Positions 32,931 through 41,565 of a stretch of DNA of 50,307 nucleotides are shown here, in pieces (the stretch's first letter is position 1; every line of letters begins with the position of its first letter). A program made the position numbers and the translations under genes. The notes under the pieces are model-generated. The model did no database searches, was not told where the DNA came from, and saw nothing but the letters and a program-made list of their open reading frames with translations. This DNA comes from Burkholderia sp. Ax-1724 (GTDB taxonomy: Bacteria > Pseudomonadota > Gammaproteobacteria > Burkholderiales > Burkholderiaceae): positions 60,523 to 110,829 of the forward strand of contig NZ_VWWL01000025.1 of the NCBI RefSeq assembly GCF_011752995.1, written 5' to 3'.

Positions 32931-32959
32931 ATTATAGGCGCGATCCATGGCATCCACAA
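32931..32959 (-). promoter_or_regulatory. promoter of the aa3 oxidase operon
   Basis: On the minus strand TTGTGG (32959-32954) and a consensus TATAAT (32936-32931) are 17 bases apart. No other comparable pair is seen upstream of DUF2244. The remaining interval to 33231 holds only the repeat and hairpin noted separately. Confidence 0.7.
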
Positions 32960-33140
32960 GCAAGCCCCGATTGCCCCGCAAGCCAGGCGCGACAAGCCTT
33001 AGCGCCATTTTGCCCAGCCTTTTGCGGCTCTTTCGAAAGGCAAATCTCAGGCATAACAGATGTCCTCTTTACCGCGTCGGCAACCCCTCTGCAAATGGGC
33101 CAAAGCACCGGTCGACAACCGCCGCGCAACGTGCTAACGA

Positions 33141-33207
33141 CAGGCCGGCAAGCGGCCTGTGCTCCACCGGCAAGTACAGGCAAGACGCCGGCAAGACACA
33201 GGCAAAA
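33141..33207. repeat. hairpin and 21-22-bp tandem repeat downstream of the methyltransferase gene
   Basis: A hairpin CAGGCCG-N5-CGGCCTG at 33141-33159 is followed by two near-identical units at 33165-33185 and 33186-33207 (pattern CRCCGGCAAG-N-ACAGGCAARA). No T-run follows. The site is 25 bases past the BioC-like stop. Confidence 0.55.
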
Positions 33208-33231
33208 CGCCGCCAACGCGCCGGCCATCCG

Positions 33232-34197
33232 CTAACGGCGCTTGCCCGAACCGCGTCCGATGTCCTCGATGCGCACGATGCCATGGCCCTCGGCCGTGGT
33301 GCGCGGCACCGCTTTCCATGCATGCCCGTAGATCACCTCGAAGGTCAGCGCGATCGTGCCGTCGGCGCGCCGGCGCGCTTCGAGCGCCGCGAGGAGAGCC
33401 TTGTGCAGCCTGCGCGCGACGGCACCCGGCAGCGTCTCGCGCTCGAACGGATATGCGCCCCAGCGGCGCACGTCCGCGAGCAGCGACTCGGGCGACTTGT
33501 AGGTGATCGTGAGCGTTTCCTGGTCCATTACCGGAATCTCGAAGCCGGCTTCGACGAGCATGTCGCCGAGATCGTGCATGTCGACGAAGTCGATCACATG
33601 CTTGCGCGACGCGACGCCGTGCGCAGCCTCGATCTCGGCGTAGGCGCCGCGCAACTCCTTGAGCGTGTCGGGGCCGAGCGTGCTGAACATCAGCAGGCCG
33701 TTCACCTTGAGCACGCGCTGCCATTCGGGAAACACGAGATCGGGCCGCGAATGCCAGTGCAGCGCGAGATTGGACCAGATGAATTCGAATGCGCCGGCCG
33801 CGAACGGCAGCGCAGAGAAGTCGGCCTGCGCGAAGCGCGGACCGCGCGCGCCGAGCGCCTTGCCGAGCGAGGCCGGCAGGAAGCGCCGCCAGCTCGTGTC
33901 GCCGGCATCGTGACGCAGCGCGCGCCTGAGCATGCCGTGCGACAGATCGGAGCCGAACACCGGCGCCTCGGGAAAGCGCTCGCGCAAGGCGGGGATGTCT
34001 TCGCCCGCGCCGCAGCCCGCATCGAGCACGCTCGCCGGCGCCACCTTGATGTAATCGAGACGCTCGTTCATGCGTTGCGCGATCTCGCGCGGCAGGAAAG
34101 CCACCTCGTCGAAGGTTGCGGCGCGGCGGTCGAAAATACGCCTGAGGCGCCGGGAATCATAGGCCGGACGGCCAGATTGAGCGGATGTTGGGGACAT
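33232..34197 (-). CDS. SAM-dependent methyltransferase, BioC-like
   Basis: A 321-residue class I methyltransferase. Visible features are IFDRRAATFDEVAFLPREIAQRM at the N-terminus, the SAM motif VLDAGCGAGEDI, FGSDLSHGMLRRA for the acidic loop, FAQADFSALPFAAGAFEFIWSNLALHW, and LKVNGLLMFSTLGPDTLKELR. The last two blocks resemble malonyl-ACP O-methyltransferase BioC, which masks malonyl-ACP for pimelate synthesis in biotin biosynthesis. No bio genes are adjacent, so function is inferred. The ATG at 34197 nearly abuts the divergent comF gene. Confidence 0.8.
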   Translation of the reverse strand: MSPTSAQSGRPAYDSRRLRRIFDRRAATFDEVAFLPREIAQRMNERLDYIKVAPASVLDAGCGAGEDIPALRERFPEAPVFGSDLSHGMLRRALRHDAGDTSWRRFLPASLGKALGARGPRFAQADFSALPFAAGAFEFIWSNLALHWHSRPDLVFPEWQRVLKVNGLLMFSTLGPDTLKELRGAYAEIEAAHGVASRKHVIDFVDMHDLGDMLVEAGFEIPVMDQETLTITYKSPESLLADVRRWGAYPFERETLPGAVARRLHKALLAALEARRRADGTIALTFEVIYGHAWKAVPRTTAEGHGIVRIEDIGRGSGKRR

Positions 34198-34280
34198 GAG
34201 TGTCGTGCTGGCGTAGAGCTCGAAGTATACTCGTTCGTTTCCCGGCATTCAGCTTGAAAGGCTTTCGCAGCCGCCCACTC

Positions 34281-35066
34281 GTGCAATTCCAGTCATTTTC
34301 TTCGTCCTGTCGCAATCACCTCGCGCGTCTTTCGAAAGGCGCGCATTCGGCATGGCCGCGCGCGTTGCACGCGCTCTTGCCGAACCTTTGCGCGTTATGC
34401 GGCAATTTGTCGCATAAGACGTTGTGCGAGGGTTGCGACGCCGCCTACTGGAACGAAAGCCGCCTGCGCTGCACGGTCTGCGCGGTGCCGCTGCCGGCCA
34501 CGCGCTGGGCCGCTCGCGCGCAGTATCGCTGCGCTGCTTGCGTGGCCGCGCCGCCGCCGTTCGACGCGAGCTTCGCGCTCGCCGACTATCGCGCGCCGCT
34601 CGACACGCTCGCGGTTGGCCTCAAGTTCCGCGCGCGTCTGATGCTTGCACGCGAGTTCGCGCGACGCCTCGCACGGCTCGCGCAAGATGCCTCGGCGCAT
34701 GCCGCCGGCCATCCCGACGTGATCGCGCCCGTGCCGCTGGCCGGCCGCCGTCTCGCGAAACGCGGCTACAACCAGGCGTGGCAGATCGCCAGGCCGCTCG
34801 CCCGCGCGCTCGGCGTGCGCAGCGACGCCACCTTGCTGCAACGAACGCTCGACACCGCCCCGCAGTCGCGGCTCGATCTCGAGGCGCGCCGGCAAAACGT
34901 CAGCCACGCGTTTCGTGTCGCGCATGCGGTGCGCGGCCTGCATGTCGGCATCGTCGACGATGTGATGACGAGCGGCGCCACGCTCGAAGCGCTCGCGCAT
35001 ACGCTGAAGGCCGCGGGCGCACGGCGGGTCACGAACTTCGTCGCGCTACGCACCCCCAAAAACTAG
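34281..35066 (+). CDS. comF: ComF family phosphoribosyltransferase-like protein
   Basis: A ComF/GntX-type protein with an N-terminal zinc-finger region (CALCGNLSHKTLCEGC, CTVCAVPLP, YRCAAC) and a C-terminal phosphoribosyltransferase fold. That fold has PVPLAGRRLAKRGYNQAWQIARPLA and the PRPP-loop-like VGIVDDVMTSGATLEAL. In competent bacteria ComF is needed for DNA uptake; elsewhere its role is unclear. The start is uncertain: the frame is open from 34200, and GTG 34281 or TTG 34254 are both possible, none with a clear Shine-Dalgarno. It is followed 18 bases later by trmL on the same strand. Confidence 0.85.
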   Translation: MQFQSFSSSCRNHLARLSKGAHSAWPRALHALLPNLCALCGNLSHKTLCEGCDAAYWNESRLRCTVCAVPLPATRWAARAQYRCAACVAAPPPFDASFALADYRAPLDTLAVGLKFRARLMLAREFARRLARLAQDASAHAAGHPDVIAPVPLAGRRLAKRGYNQAWQIARPLARALGVRSDATLLQRTLDTAPQSRLDLEARRQNVSHAFRVAHAVRGLHVGIVDDVMTSGATLEALAHTLKAAGARRVTNFVALRTPKN

Positions 35067-35084
35067 TCTCCACGTGGTCCAGTC

Positions 35085-35555
35085 ATGTTCAACGTCGTTC
35101 TCGTAGAACCCGAAATTCCGCCGAACACCGGCAATGTGATCCGCCTGTGCGCGAACACCGGTGCGCGGCTGCATCTGATCGAGCCGCTCGGCTTTCCGCT
35201 CGACGACGCGAAAATGCGTCGCGCCGGCCTCGACTATCACGAGTACGCGCAAATGCATGTGCATGCCGATTGGGACGCGTTCATCGCAAAAGAAACGCCG
35301 GACCTCGCGCGCATGTTCGCGTTCACGACGCGCGGCTCGGGCCGCTTTCACGACCATGCGTTCCGTCCCGGCGACTGGTTCGTGTTCGGCGCGGAAACGC
35401 GTGGCCTGCCCGATGCGCTGCTCGAACGCTTTCCGAACGAGCAGCGCGTGCGTCTGCCGATGCGCCCCGGCAACCGCAGCCTGAATCTGTCGAACACGGT
35501 TGCGGTCGTCGTGTTCGAAGCGTGGCGTCAGGCCGGCTTCGAAGGCGGCGCCTGA
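35085..35555 (+). CDS. trmL: tRNA (cytidine(34)-2'-O)-methyltransferase TrmL
   Basis: TrmL 2'-O-methylates the wobble nucleotide of certain tRNA-Leu isoacceptors. The 156-residue SPOUT-fold enzyme shows MFNVVLVEPEIPPNTGNVIRLCANTGARLHLIEPLGF, FGAETRGLPD and the knot-forming RLPMRPGNRSLNLSNTVAVVVFEAWRQ. Length matches E. coli YibK. In E. coli trmL is close to gpsA and secB, and here too it is near them. Its last 28 bases overlap the convergent macrodomain gene. Confidence 0.95.
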   Translation: MFNVVLVEPEIPPNTGNVIRLCANTGARLHLIEPLGFPLDDAKMRRAGLDYHEYAQMHVHADWDAFIAKETPDLARMFAFTTRGSGRFHDHAFRPGDWFVFGAETRGLPDALLERFPNEQRVRLPMRPGNRSLNLSNTVAVVVFEAWRQAGFEGGA

Positions 35556-36088
35556 CGGCGCGCGAGTTCGGCCGCGTAGCGCGCGAACATGGCGTCGTCG
35601 AAACAGGCGAACACCACTTCGCCGATGCGCGGCGTGCGCGGCAACATGGCAAGCACGGTCGCGATGGCGATGCGCACAGCCTCGTCGGCGGGAAAGCGAT
35701 AGATGCCGCAACTGATCGCCGGAAACGCGATGCTCACGCAATGCGCATCGCGCGCGACTTCGAGCGAGCGCTGATAGCACGAGGCGAGCAGATCGGCTTC
35801 GCCATGCGCGCCGCCGCGCCATACCGGACCGACCGCGTGAATCACGTGCTTCGCGGGCAGGTGGTAGCCCGCGGTGAGTTTCGCGTCGCCGGTCGCGCAA
35901 CCGCCGAGCGTTTCGCACTCGCGCAGCAGGTCCCCGCCGGCCGCGCAATGAATCGCGCCATCCACGCCGCCGCCGCCGAGCAGCGACGTATTCGCGGCGT
36001 TGACGATTGCATCGACCGCGAGCGTCGTGATGTCGACCACGCGCGCTTCGAGCGAGCAATTTCCGTGACTGAGATTGAAGGTGGGCAT
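35528..36088 (-). CDS. macrodomain protein, probable O-acetyl-ADP-ribose deacetylase
   Basis: A 186-residue single macrodomain. Motifs are VDAIVNAANTSLLGGGGVDGAIH (the ADP-ribose-binding region with Asn-Ala-Ala-Asn and the Gly run), GDAKLTAGYHLPAKHVIHAVGPVW, and the AFPAISCGIYRFPADEAVRIAI phosphate-binding loop. These are those of YmdB-type enzymes that hydrolyse O-acetyl-ADP-ribose or remove ADP-ribose from proteins. It is divergent in orientation from nothing nearby and convergent with trmL. The start ATG at 36088 fits the family. Confidence 0.9.
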   Translation of the reverse strand: MPTFNLSHGNCSLEARVVDITTLAVDAIVNAANTSLLGGGGVDGAIHCAAGGDLLRECETLGGCATGDAKLTAGYHLPAKHVIHAVGPVWRGGAHGEADLLASCYQRSLEVARDAHCVSIAFPAISCGIYRFPADEAVRIAIATVLAMLPRTPRIGEVVFACFDDAMFARYAAELARRQAPPSKPA

Positions 36089-36264
36089 GGGAACCTCGCT
36101 GATCCGGGCCTTCTTATAACAAGGTGGACAGCGAGGCGGGGCCGCCGTTCAACGGCGATTCGCGAGGCGATTCACGAAGCGGCTCGCGCCAAACGGCCGG
36201 CCAATGGACGGTGGGAGACGGCAAATATGGCGAATACAGCGGACACGGCCGACGCAGCCGACAA

Positions 36265-36287
36265 CCAGGCCGACGGAACCGGCCTGG
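36265..36287 (-). terminator. hairpin after gpsA, without T-run
   Basis: Eight-base arms CCAGGCCG and CGGCCTGG with a 7-base loop lie 15 bases past the gpsA stop. On the minus strand only TTGTC follows, so it is terminator-like rather than a canonical intrinsic terminator. Confidence 0.5.
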
Positions 36288-36302
36288 CTTATCCCGCCTC
36301 GC

Positions 36303-37301
36303 TCATTCGGCCTTCGAATCGCGCCGCAGCAGCGCGCTGACCGCATCGCGCGGTGCCACGCCGTCGAACAGCACCGCGCAAACCGCCTGCGTGATCGGCA
36401 TCTCGATCGCATGAGCGCGCGCGATCGCGAGCACGGCCTGCGCGCAACGCACGCCCTCGGCCACGTGACCAAGGCCGCCGAGGATGTCGTCGAGCGTACG
36501 GCCCGCGGCGAGTTGCATGCCGACCGTGCGGTTACGCGACAGATCGCCGGTGGCGGTCAGAATCAGATCGCCGAGGCCCGTCAAGCCGGTGAACGTTTCC
36601 GCGCGTCCGCCAAGCGTCACGCCGAGACGCGACATTTCGGCGAGCCCGCGCGTAATCAGCGCGGCGCGTGCATTGAGACCGAGGCCGAGGCCATCGGCGA
36701 TACCGGTGGCGATCGCCAGCACGTTTTTCACCGCGCCGCCCACTTCCACGCCGACGACGTCGTCGCCGGTATAGATGCGCATCGCGCCGTGATGGAACGC
36801 CGCAACCGTCCGTTCGCGGCACGCCGCCGACGCGCTCGCGACAGTCAGCGCGACCGGCAGGCCCTGGCCGACTTCGCGCGCGAAGCTCGGCCCCGACAAC
36901 ACGCCGTTGCCGGCATGATCCGGCAGCTCGGCCGCGACCACCTGATGCGGCATCAACTGCGAATCGGCTTCGAAACCCTTGCACAGCCACAGGACATGCG
37001 CCGGCACCTTGCCCGCATTGCGCATCGCCTGGAAGAGACCGCGCAGGCCGGCGACCGGCGTCGCGACGACGCACAGCGCGTCTTCGGCGAGCGCATGATC
37101 GAGCGCCGCACCGAAGTCCGCTTCATAGCGAAGCGCCGGCGGCAAGGCAACGCCCGCCAGATAGCGGGCGTTTTCGTGCGCAGCGGAAAGCTCGGCAACG
37201 AGCGCGGCCTCGCGCGCCCATAGCACCGTGTCGTGCCTTAAGGCGAGATGGCCGGCGAGGGCGGTACCCCATGCGCCGGCGCCGAGAACGGCAACTTTCA
37301 T
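36303..37301 (-). CDS. gpsA: glycerol-3-phosphate dehydrogenase [NAD(P)+]
   Basis: GpsA reduces dihydroxyacetone phosphate to sn-glycerol-3-phosphate for phospholipid synthesis. The 332-residue cytosolic enzyme has the Rossmann MKVAVLGAGAWGTALAGHLA, CKGFE in the middle, VLSGPSFAREVGQGLPVALT, the catalytic Lys in GGAVKNVLAIATGIADGLGLG, and TGLGDLILTATGDLSRNRTVG. The ATG at 37301 is used. It follows secB by 22 bases in the rhodanese-grxC-secB-gpsA group, an order also found in E. coli. Confidence 0.96.
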   Translation of the reverse strand: MKVAVLGAGAWGTALAGHLALRHDTVLWAREAALVAELSAAHENARYLAGVALPPALRYEADFGAALDHALAEDALCVVATPVAGLRGLFQAMRNAGKVPAHVLWLCKGFEADSQLMPHQVVAAELPDHAGNGVLSGPSFAREVGQGLPVALTVASASAACRERTVAAFHHGAMRIYTGDDVVGVEVGGAVKNVLAIATGIADGLGLGLNARAALITRGLAEMSRLGVTLGGRAETFTGLTGLGDLILTATGDLSRNRTVGMQLAAGRTLDDILGGLGHVAEGVRCAQAVLAIARAHAIEMPITQAVCAVLFDGVAPRDAVSALLRRDSKAE

Positions 37302-37323
37302 AGCCGGCACTGCGTGCGGCGCC

Positions 37324-37800
37324 TTAATGCGTGACGCCGTTTTGCACCGCGCCGTCCTGCTGAGCCGCGCTCATCTGCGCGAGACGCTGCTCGTACAGCG
37401 CCTGGAAGTTGATCTCGGCGAGGTGGATCGGCGGGAAGCCGGCACGCGTGATCGCGTCGGCGATGTTCGAGCGCAGGTACGGGAACAGGATGGTCGGGCA
37501 AGCGATGCCGACGAGCGGATCGATCTGCTCGGCAGGAATGTTGCGAATGTCAAAAATTCCGGCCTGCTTCGCTTCGATCAGGAACGCGACCTTGTCCGCG
37601 ACCTTGGCCGTGACCGTGCCCGTCACGAGGATTTCGAACACGGATTCGGCGAGGCGCTCGGCCTTCACGTCGACTTCGACTTCGACCGACGGCATTTCCT
37701 GCTCGAGGAAGATCGCCGGCGAATTCGGCTGCTCGAGCGACATGTCCTTCAGGTAGATGCGCTGGATGTTGAAGAACGGCTGGTTATTCTCGTCGGACAT
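37324..37800 (-). CDS. secB: protein-export chaperone SecB
   Basis: SecB is a tetrameric cytosolic chaperone that keeps precursors unfolded and passes them to SecA. The 158-residue protein starts MSDENNQPFFNIQRIYLKDMS. It has SLEQPNSPAIFLEQ, a central beta region (VEVEVDVKAERL), and the CPTILFPYLRSNIADAITRAGFPPIHLAEINFQALY block. Length matches the family. AGGGAA lies upstream of the ATG at 37800. It is between grxC (178 bases) and gpsA (22 bases). Confidence 0.96.
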   Translation of the reverse strand: MSDENNQPFFNIQRIYLKDMSLEQPNSPAIFLEQEMPSVEVEVDVKAERLAESVFEILVTGTVTAKVADKVAFLIEAKQAGIFDIRNIPAEQIDPLVGIACPTILFPYLRSNIADAITRAGFPPIHLAEINFQALYEQRLAQMSAAQQDGAVQNGVTH

Positions 37801-37978
37801 GATTGAGTGATTCCCTGATAGGTATGCATGGCGGCGGCCCATGCTGACATAGGTCGCCAGATTGTTGCGACGGATCGCGCGCCCCGGCGGAGCGCGCATG
37901 CGCCGGCTTGTCGAGTCGTCCGCCCGCTCGCGCGACGCGAAAGCCCGCGAACTCAGGCTGCTGACTCAGGTAGCTGAC

Positions 37979-38239
37979 TCAGGCAGCTTCGAGCAGCGGC
38001 ATCAGACCGCCCGCGCGATCGAGCGCGGAAAGATCATCATAGCCGCCGACATGCGTCTCGCCGATGAACACCTGCGGCACCGTGCGACGACCGGTGCGGG
38101 TCATCATCTCATCACGACGGGCCGGGTCCTTGTCGATCAGTACTTTCTCGACGTGCTCGACGCCGCGCGACTTTAAAAGACGTTCGGCCATCTGGCAATA
38201 CGGGCACACCTGGGTGCTGTACATGATCACTTTGTTCAC
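37979..38239 (-). CDS. grxC: glutaredoxin 3
   Basis: GrxC is a small glutathione-dependent disulfide reductase. The 86-residue protein starts VNKVIMYSTQVCPYCQMAERLL with the CPYC active site (Cys12, Cys15), and has RRTVPQVFIGETHVGGYDDLSAL, including the cis-Pro and glutathione-binding GG. The GTG at 38239 forms a GTGA overlap with the upstream rhodanese stop and has GGAG seven bases before it, so the two genes are translationally coupled. Confidence 0.93.
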   Translation of the reverse strand: MNKVIMYSTQVCPYCQMAERLLKSRGVEHVEKVLIDKDPARRDEMMTRTGRRTVPQVFIGETHVGGYDDLSALDRAGGLMPLLEAA

Positions 38240-38661
38240 TTGACTGCTCCTTGTTTCACAACCGGCATGCCGGCTTTCTGCCAGGCGTCGACACCGCCTT
38301 CGAGAACATGGACTTCGGCGTATCCCGCTTCCTGTACGAGACGCGCGGCCTTGTTCGACTGCTGGCCGGTCTGGCACACCAGCAGCACCGGGTTGTTCTT
38401 GTTCTTCGCGAGTTGCGCGACCTTCGCCGGCAGCTCCGCGAGTTCGAAATGCCGGGCCGAGGGCAGATGGCCTCGGGCGTAATCGGCGGACGGCCGCAGG
38501 TCGATGACCGCCGCGTTGCGCCGGTTGATCAGCTGGGTGGCTTCGGCCGCCGACAGGCCGCCGCGGCCGCGCCGGCTGATGGTCGGCCACAGCAGCAACC
38601 CACCGGAAATGAGGACGATCGCGATCAGTACAAGGTTTGTGTAATCAGTGAAGAACTTCAC
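38236..38661 (-). CDS. membrane-anchored rhodanese-like protein
   Basis: A 141-residue protein with one N-terminal membrane helix (LVLIAIVLISGGLLLWP) and a single rhodanese domain (LSAAEATQLINRRNAAVIDLRPSADYARGHLPSARH, active-site Cys96 in LLVCQTGQQSNKAA, VHVLEGGVDAWQKAGMPVV). It corresponds to E. coli YibN by fold and by position upstream of grxC-secB-gpsA. Start is GTG at 38659-38661 with a weak GGCGGA upstream. It overlaps grxC by four bases and is divergent from gpmA. Sulfur-transfer substrate unknown. Confidence 0.9.
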   Translation of the reverse strand: MKFFTDYTNLVLIAIVLISGGLLLWPTISRRGRGGLSAAEATQLINRRNAAVIDLRPSADYARGHLPSARHFELAELPAKVAQLAKNKNNPVLLVCQTGQQSNKAARLVQEAGYAEVHVLEGGVDAWQKAGMPVVKQGAVK

Positions 38662-38706
38662 GGAAAATCCGCCGGAAAGAGAGAAATCGGAAAGGGCAAT
38701 CCAGCC

Positions 38707-38712
38707 ATTATA
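38707..38712 (-). promoter_or_regulatory. -10 element for the rhodanese-grxC-secB-gpsA group
   Basis: A consensus TATAAT on the minus strand, 45 bases before the rhodanese GTG, in the gap divergent to gpmA. A clear -35 is not visible. Confidence 0.4.
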
Positions 38713-38798
38713 AAATAACCGTCTGACGCGATGGCGGCACACCTCTGGACGAGCCGCCCGACGCTTTACCGCTTCCTTACTACCGACCGGCAATTCTC

Positions 38799-39545
38799 AT
38801 GTACAAACTCGTTCTCATCCGCCACGGCGAATCGACGTGGAACAAGGAAAACCGCTTCACCGGCTGGGTCGACGTCGACCTCACCGAGCAGGGCACCCGG
38901 GAAGCGCAGCAGGCTGGCGTGCTGCTCAAGGAGTCGGGCTATACGTTCGACATCGCGTACACCTCGGTGCTGAAGCGCGCGATCCGCACGCTGTGGCACG
39001 TGCAGGACCAGATGGACCTGATGTACCTGCCGGTCGTGCATTCGTGGCGTCTGAACGAGCGCCACTACGGCGCGCTGTCGGGTCTGAACAAGGCCGAAAC
39101 CGCCGCGAAGTTCGGCGACGAGCAGGTGCTGGTGTGGCGCCGCAGCTACGACACGCCGCCGCCCGCGCTCGAACCGACCGACGAGCGCGCGCCGTACGCC
39201 GATCCGCGTTACGCCAAGGTGCCGCGCGAACAGTTGCCGCTCACCGAGTGCCTGAAGGACACGGTCGCGCGCGTGCTGCCGCTGTGGAACGAGTCGATCG
39301 CGCCGGCCGTCAAGTCGGGCCGCAAGATCCTGATCGCCGCACACGGCAATTCGATCCGCGCGCTCGTCAAATATCTCGACAACATCTCGGACGGCGACAT
39401 CGTCGGCCTGAACATTCCGAACGGCGTGCCGCTCGTCTATGAGCTCGACGAAAACCTGAAGCCGATCAAGCACTACTATCTCGGCGACCAAGACGCGATC
39501 GCGAAGGCGCAAGCCGCGGTCGCGAGCCAGGGCAAGGCGGGCTGA
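38799..39545 (+). CDS. gpmA: 2,3-bisphosphoglycerate-dependent phosphoglycerate mutase
   Basis: GpmA interconverts 3- and 2-phosphoglycerate in glycolysis and gluconeogenesis. The 248-residue enzyme has the phosphohistidine motif LVLIRHGESTWN, RAIRTLWHV, LNERHYGALSGLNKAETAAKFG with the catalytic Glu, and the second catalytic His in IAAHGNSIRALVKYL. Length matches the E. coli enzyme. It is divergent from the rhodanese gene and followed by a strong hairpin. Confidence 0.96.
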   Translation: MYKLVLIRHGESTWNKENRFTGWVDVDLTEQGTREAQQAGVLLKESGYTFDIAYTSVLKRAIRTLWHVQDQMDLMYLPVVHSWRLNERHYGALSGLNKAETAAKFGDEQVLVWRRSYDTPPPALEPTDERAPYADPRYAKVPREQLPLTECLKDTVARVLPLWNESIAPAVKSGRKILIAAHGNSIRALVKYLDNISDGDIVGLNIPNGVPLVYELDENLKPIKHYYLGDQDAIAKAQAAVASQGKAG

Positions 39546-39559
39546 TTGCGCGAACCGCA

Positions 39560-39595
39560 TGCGGCCCCGCGCGGCGGACCATGCGCGGGGCCGCA
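39560..39595 (+). terminator. strong hairpin after gpmA, without T-run
   Basis: Perfect 13-base arms TGCGGCCCCGCGC and GCGCGGGGCCGCA enclose a 10-base loop 15 bases past the stop. No T-run follows, so termination or 3'-end protection are both possible. Confidence 0.6.
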
Positions 39596-39946
39596 CAGCG
39601 CAATCCCGGACGACCGGGAAATACTGTTTTGTGAGTAGTAGCCGGAGTCGCCGGCCGTGCGGGGCGGCTTCGCCAGGCGGTTTCCTTTATCCACCCGGTT
39701 GAGCGGCTTCCTGGGCGGACGCGCCGGTGGTCTTTGAGGGTGGCTTGCGGCAGTATGGGCAGCCGGCCGTCGAATGCACCGGCGAAGCATTCACCCTGCG
39801 CGCTCCGGATCTCACGAACCCGGGCCGTCCTGTACTGTCGAAGCACGATTATCTGCGCCACGCCCTGAGCAGGCGGGTGTGCAGTTATACTTGTCCGTCC
39901 AATCTTTATCGACGCTGCCACGCGCTTCCGACCCGCAACAGACTCT
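39596..39946. other. intergenic region, gpmA to S41 protease
   Basis: No gene is supported. TATACT at 39886-39891 is a possible -10 for the protease gene, 56 bases before its start, without a good -35. Confidence 0.4.
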
Positions 39947-41554
39947 ATGCGAAAGAACCTGAAAAATATCGGCCTGATTGCCGCGGGCCTTGCTACCGGT
40001 GTCTTTGCCACCCTGCAGTTCTCCGCCTCGGCCGAGCAACCCGCCAGCGCCGTGGTTGCCCCGCTGCCGTTAGACCAGCTCAGGCTCTTCGCTGAAGTGT
40101 TCGGGCAGATCAAGCACGAATACGTCGAACCGGTCGACGACAAGAAGCTCCTCACCGCCGCGATCAAGGGCATGGTGTCGAGCCTCGACCCGCACTCGTC
40201 GTACCTCGACAAGACCGATTACGAAGAGCTGCAGGAACAGACCAAGGGCCGCTTCGCGGGCCTCGGCATCGAAATTTCGTCGGAAGACGGCCTGATCAAG
40301 GTGATTTCGCCCATCGAAGACACGCCCGCGTTCCGCGCCGGCATCCGTCCGGGCGACCTGATCACGCGCATCAACGACAAGCCCGTGCGCGGCATGACGC
40401 TCGATCAGGCGGTCAAGCAGATGCGCGGCGATCCGGGCACCAAGGTCACGCTCACGATCTTCCGCAAGACCGACGACCGCACGTTCCCGCTCACGGTCAC
40501 GCGCGCGATCATCAAGGTGCAGTCGGTGAAGGGCAAGATCGTTGCGCCGGGCTTCGCCTACGTGCGCATCACGAGCTTCCAGGAACGCACCACGCCCGAC
40601 CTCGCCGCCAAGCTGCAGGACCTCGCGCGCCAGGAGCCGAACCTGAAGGGCCTCGTTCTCGATCTGCGCAATAACGGCGGCGGTCTGCTGCAAAGCGCGG
40701 TCGGCGTGGCCGGCGCGTTCCTGCCGCCGAACTCGGTGGTGGTGTCCACCAACGGCCAGATTCCGGATTCGAAGCAGATCTATCGCGACACCTACGATAA
40801 CTACCGTCTGCAATCGTTCGACAGCGATCCGCTCAAGGACGTGCCGGCCATCTTCAAGACCGTGCCGATGATCGTGCTGACCAACGCCTACTCGGCGTCG
40901 GCCTCGGAAATCGTCGCGGGTGCGCTGCAGGATCAGCACCGCGCGCTGATCGTCGGCAAGACCACGTTCGGCAAGGGTTCGGTGCAAACCGTGCGGCCCA
41001 TGACGGCCGACACCGCGCTGCGCCTGACCACCGCGTACTACTACACGCCGAGCGGCCGCTCGATCCAGAACAAGGGCATTCGCCCCGACATTCCGGTCGA
41101 CCAGTACGCAGACGGCGATCCGGACGACGCGCTCGTGACCCGCGAAGTCGACTACTCGAATCACCTTGCGAACACGCAGGACCCGAACGAGAAGAAGGAA
41201 GCGGAGCAGCGCGAGCAGGAGCGCATGGAACAGCTGCGTCTGCTCGAAGAGCAGAACGACAAGAAGACGCCGGAACAGCGCCAGAAGGATCGCGACCGCA
41301 AGCCGGTCGAATTCGGCTCGGCTGACGACTTCATGCTGCAACAGGGGCTCAACAAGCTCGAAGGCAAGCCGGTTCAGGAATCGAAGTCGCTGATGGAGCG
41401 CCGTCTCGCGCAGAACAAGCCGGCTACGTCGGCTTCGGCGCCGGTCGCGGTGAAGCCGACCCAGCCGGTGCCGGGTGCCTCGGGACCGGCTCCGGTTCAG
41501 GCTCCTGCCTCGGCTCCCGCGCCTGCATCGGCGCCGGCCACGCAAGGCAAGTAA
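39947..41554 (+). CDS. S41 family C-terminal processing peptidase
   Basis: A 535-residue periplasmic protease of the CtpA/Prc family, which cleaves substrates near their C-termini and in many bacteria controls cell-wall hydrolases. It has a signal or anchor peptide (about 1-29, ending SASA), a PDZ domain (about 100-175, GIRPGDLITRINDKPVRGM), and the S41 core with LRNNGGGLLQSAV. The catalytic Ser318 lies in AYSASASEIVAGAL and Lys343 in GKTTFGKGSVQT, with 25 residues between them as in Prc. The last 140 residues are charged and then Ala/Pro-rich. It follows gpmA, and in E. coli a similar gpm-envC neighbourhood exists. Substrate cannot be read from sequence. Confidence 0.93.
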   Translation: MRKNLKNIGLIAAGLATGVFATLQFSASAEQPASAVVAPLPLDQLRLFAEVFGQIKHEYVEPVDDKKLLTAAIKGMVSSLDPHSSYLDKTDYEELQEQTKGRFAGLGIEISSEDGLIKVISPIEDTPAFRAGIRPGDLITRINDKPVRGMTLDQAVKQMRGDPGTKVTLTIFRKTDDRTFPLTVTRAIIKVQSVKGKIVAPGFAYVRITSFQERTTPDLAAKLQDLARQEPNLKGLVLDLRNNGGGLLQSAVGVAGAFLPPNSVVVSTNGQIPDSKQIYRDTYDNYRLQSFDSDPLKDVPAIFKTVPMIVLTNAYSASASEIVAGALQDQHRALIVGKTTFGKGSVQTVRPMTADTALRLTTAYYYTPSGRSIQNKGIRPDIPVDQYADGDPDDALVTREVDYSNHLANTQDPNEKKEAEQREQERMEQLRLLEEQNDKKTPEQRQKDRDRKPVEFGSADDFMLQQGLNKLEGKPVQESKSLMERRLAQNKPATSASAPVAVKPTQPVPGASGPAPVQAPASAPAPASAPATQGK

Positions 41555-41565
41555 GCCGTCCGCAT

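Noticed and set aside
36228..36341. Small plus-strand frame MANTADTADAADNQADG...
   Set aside because: Arises from short GCCGAC-type repeats and overlaps the end of gpsA; no start signal or family.
39687..39695. DnaA-box-like TTATCCACC
   Set aside because: One mismatch, single copy, no AT-rich unwinding region or replication genes nearby.
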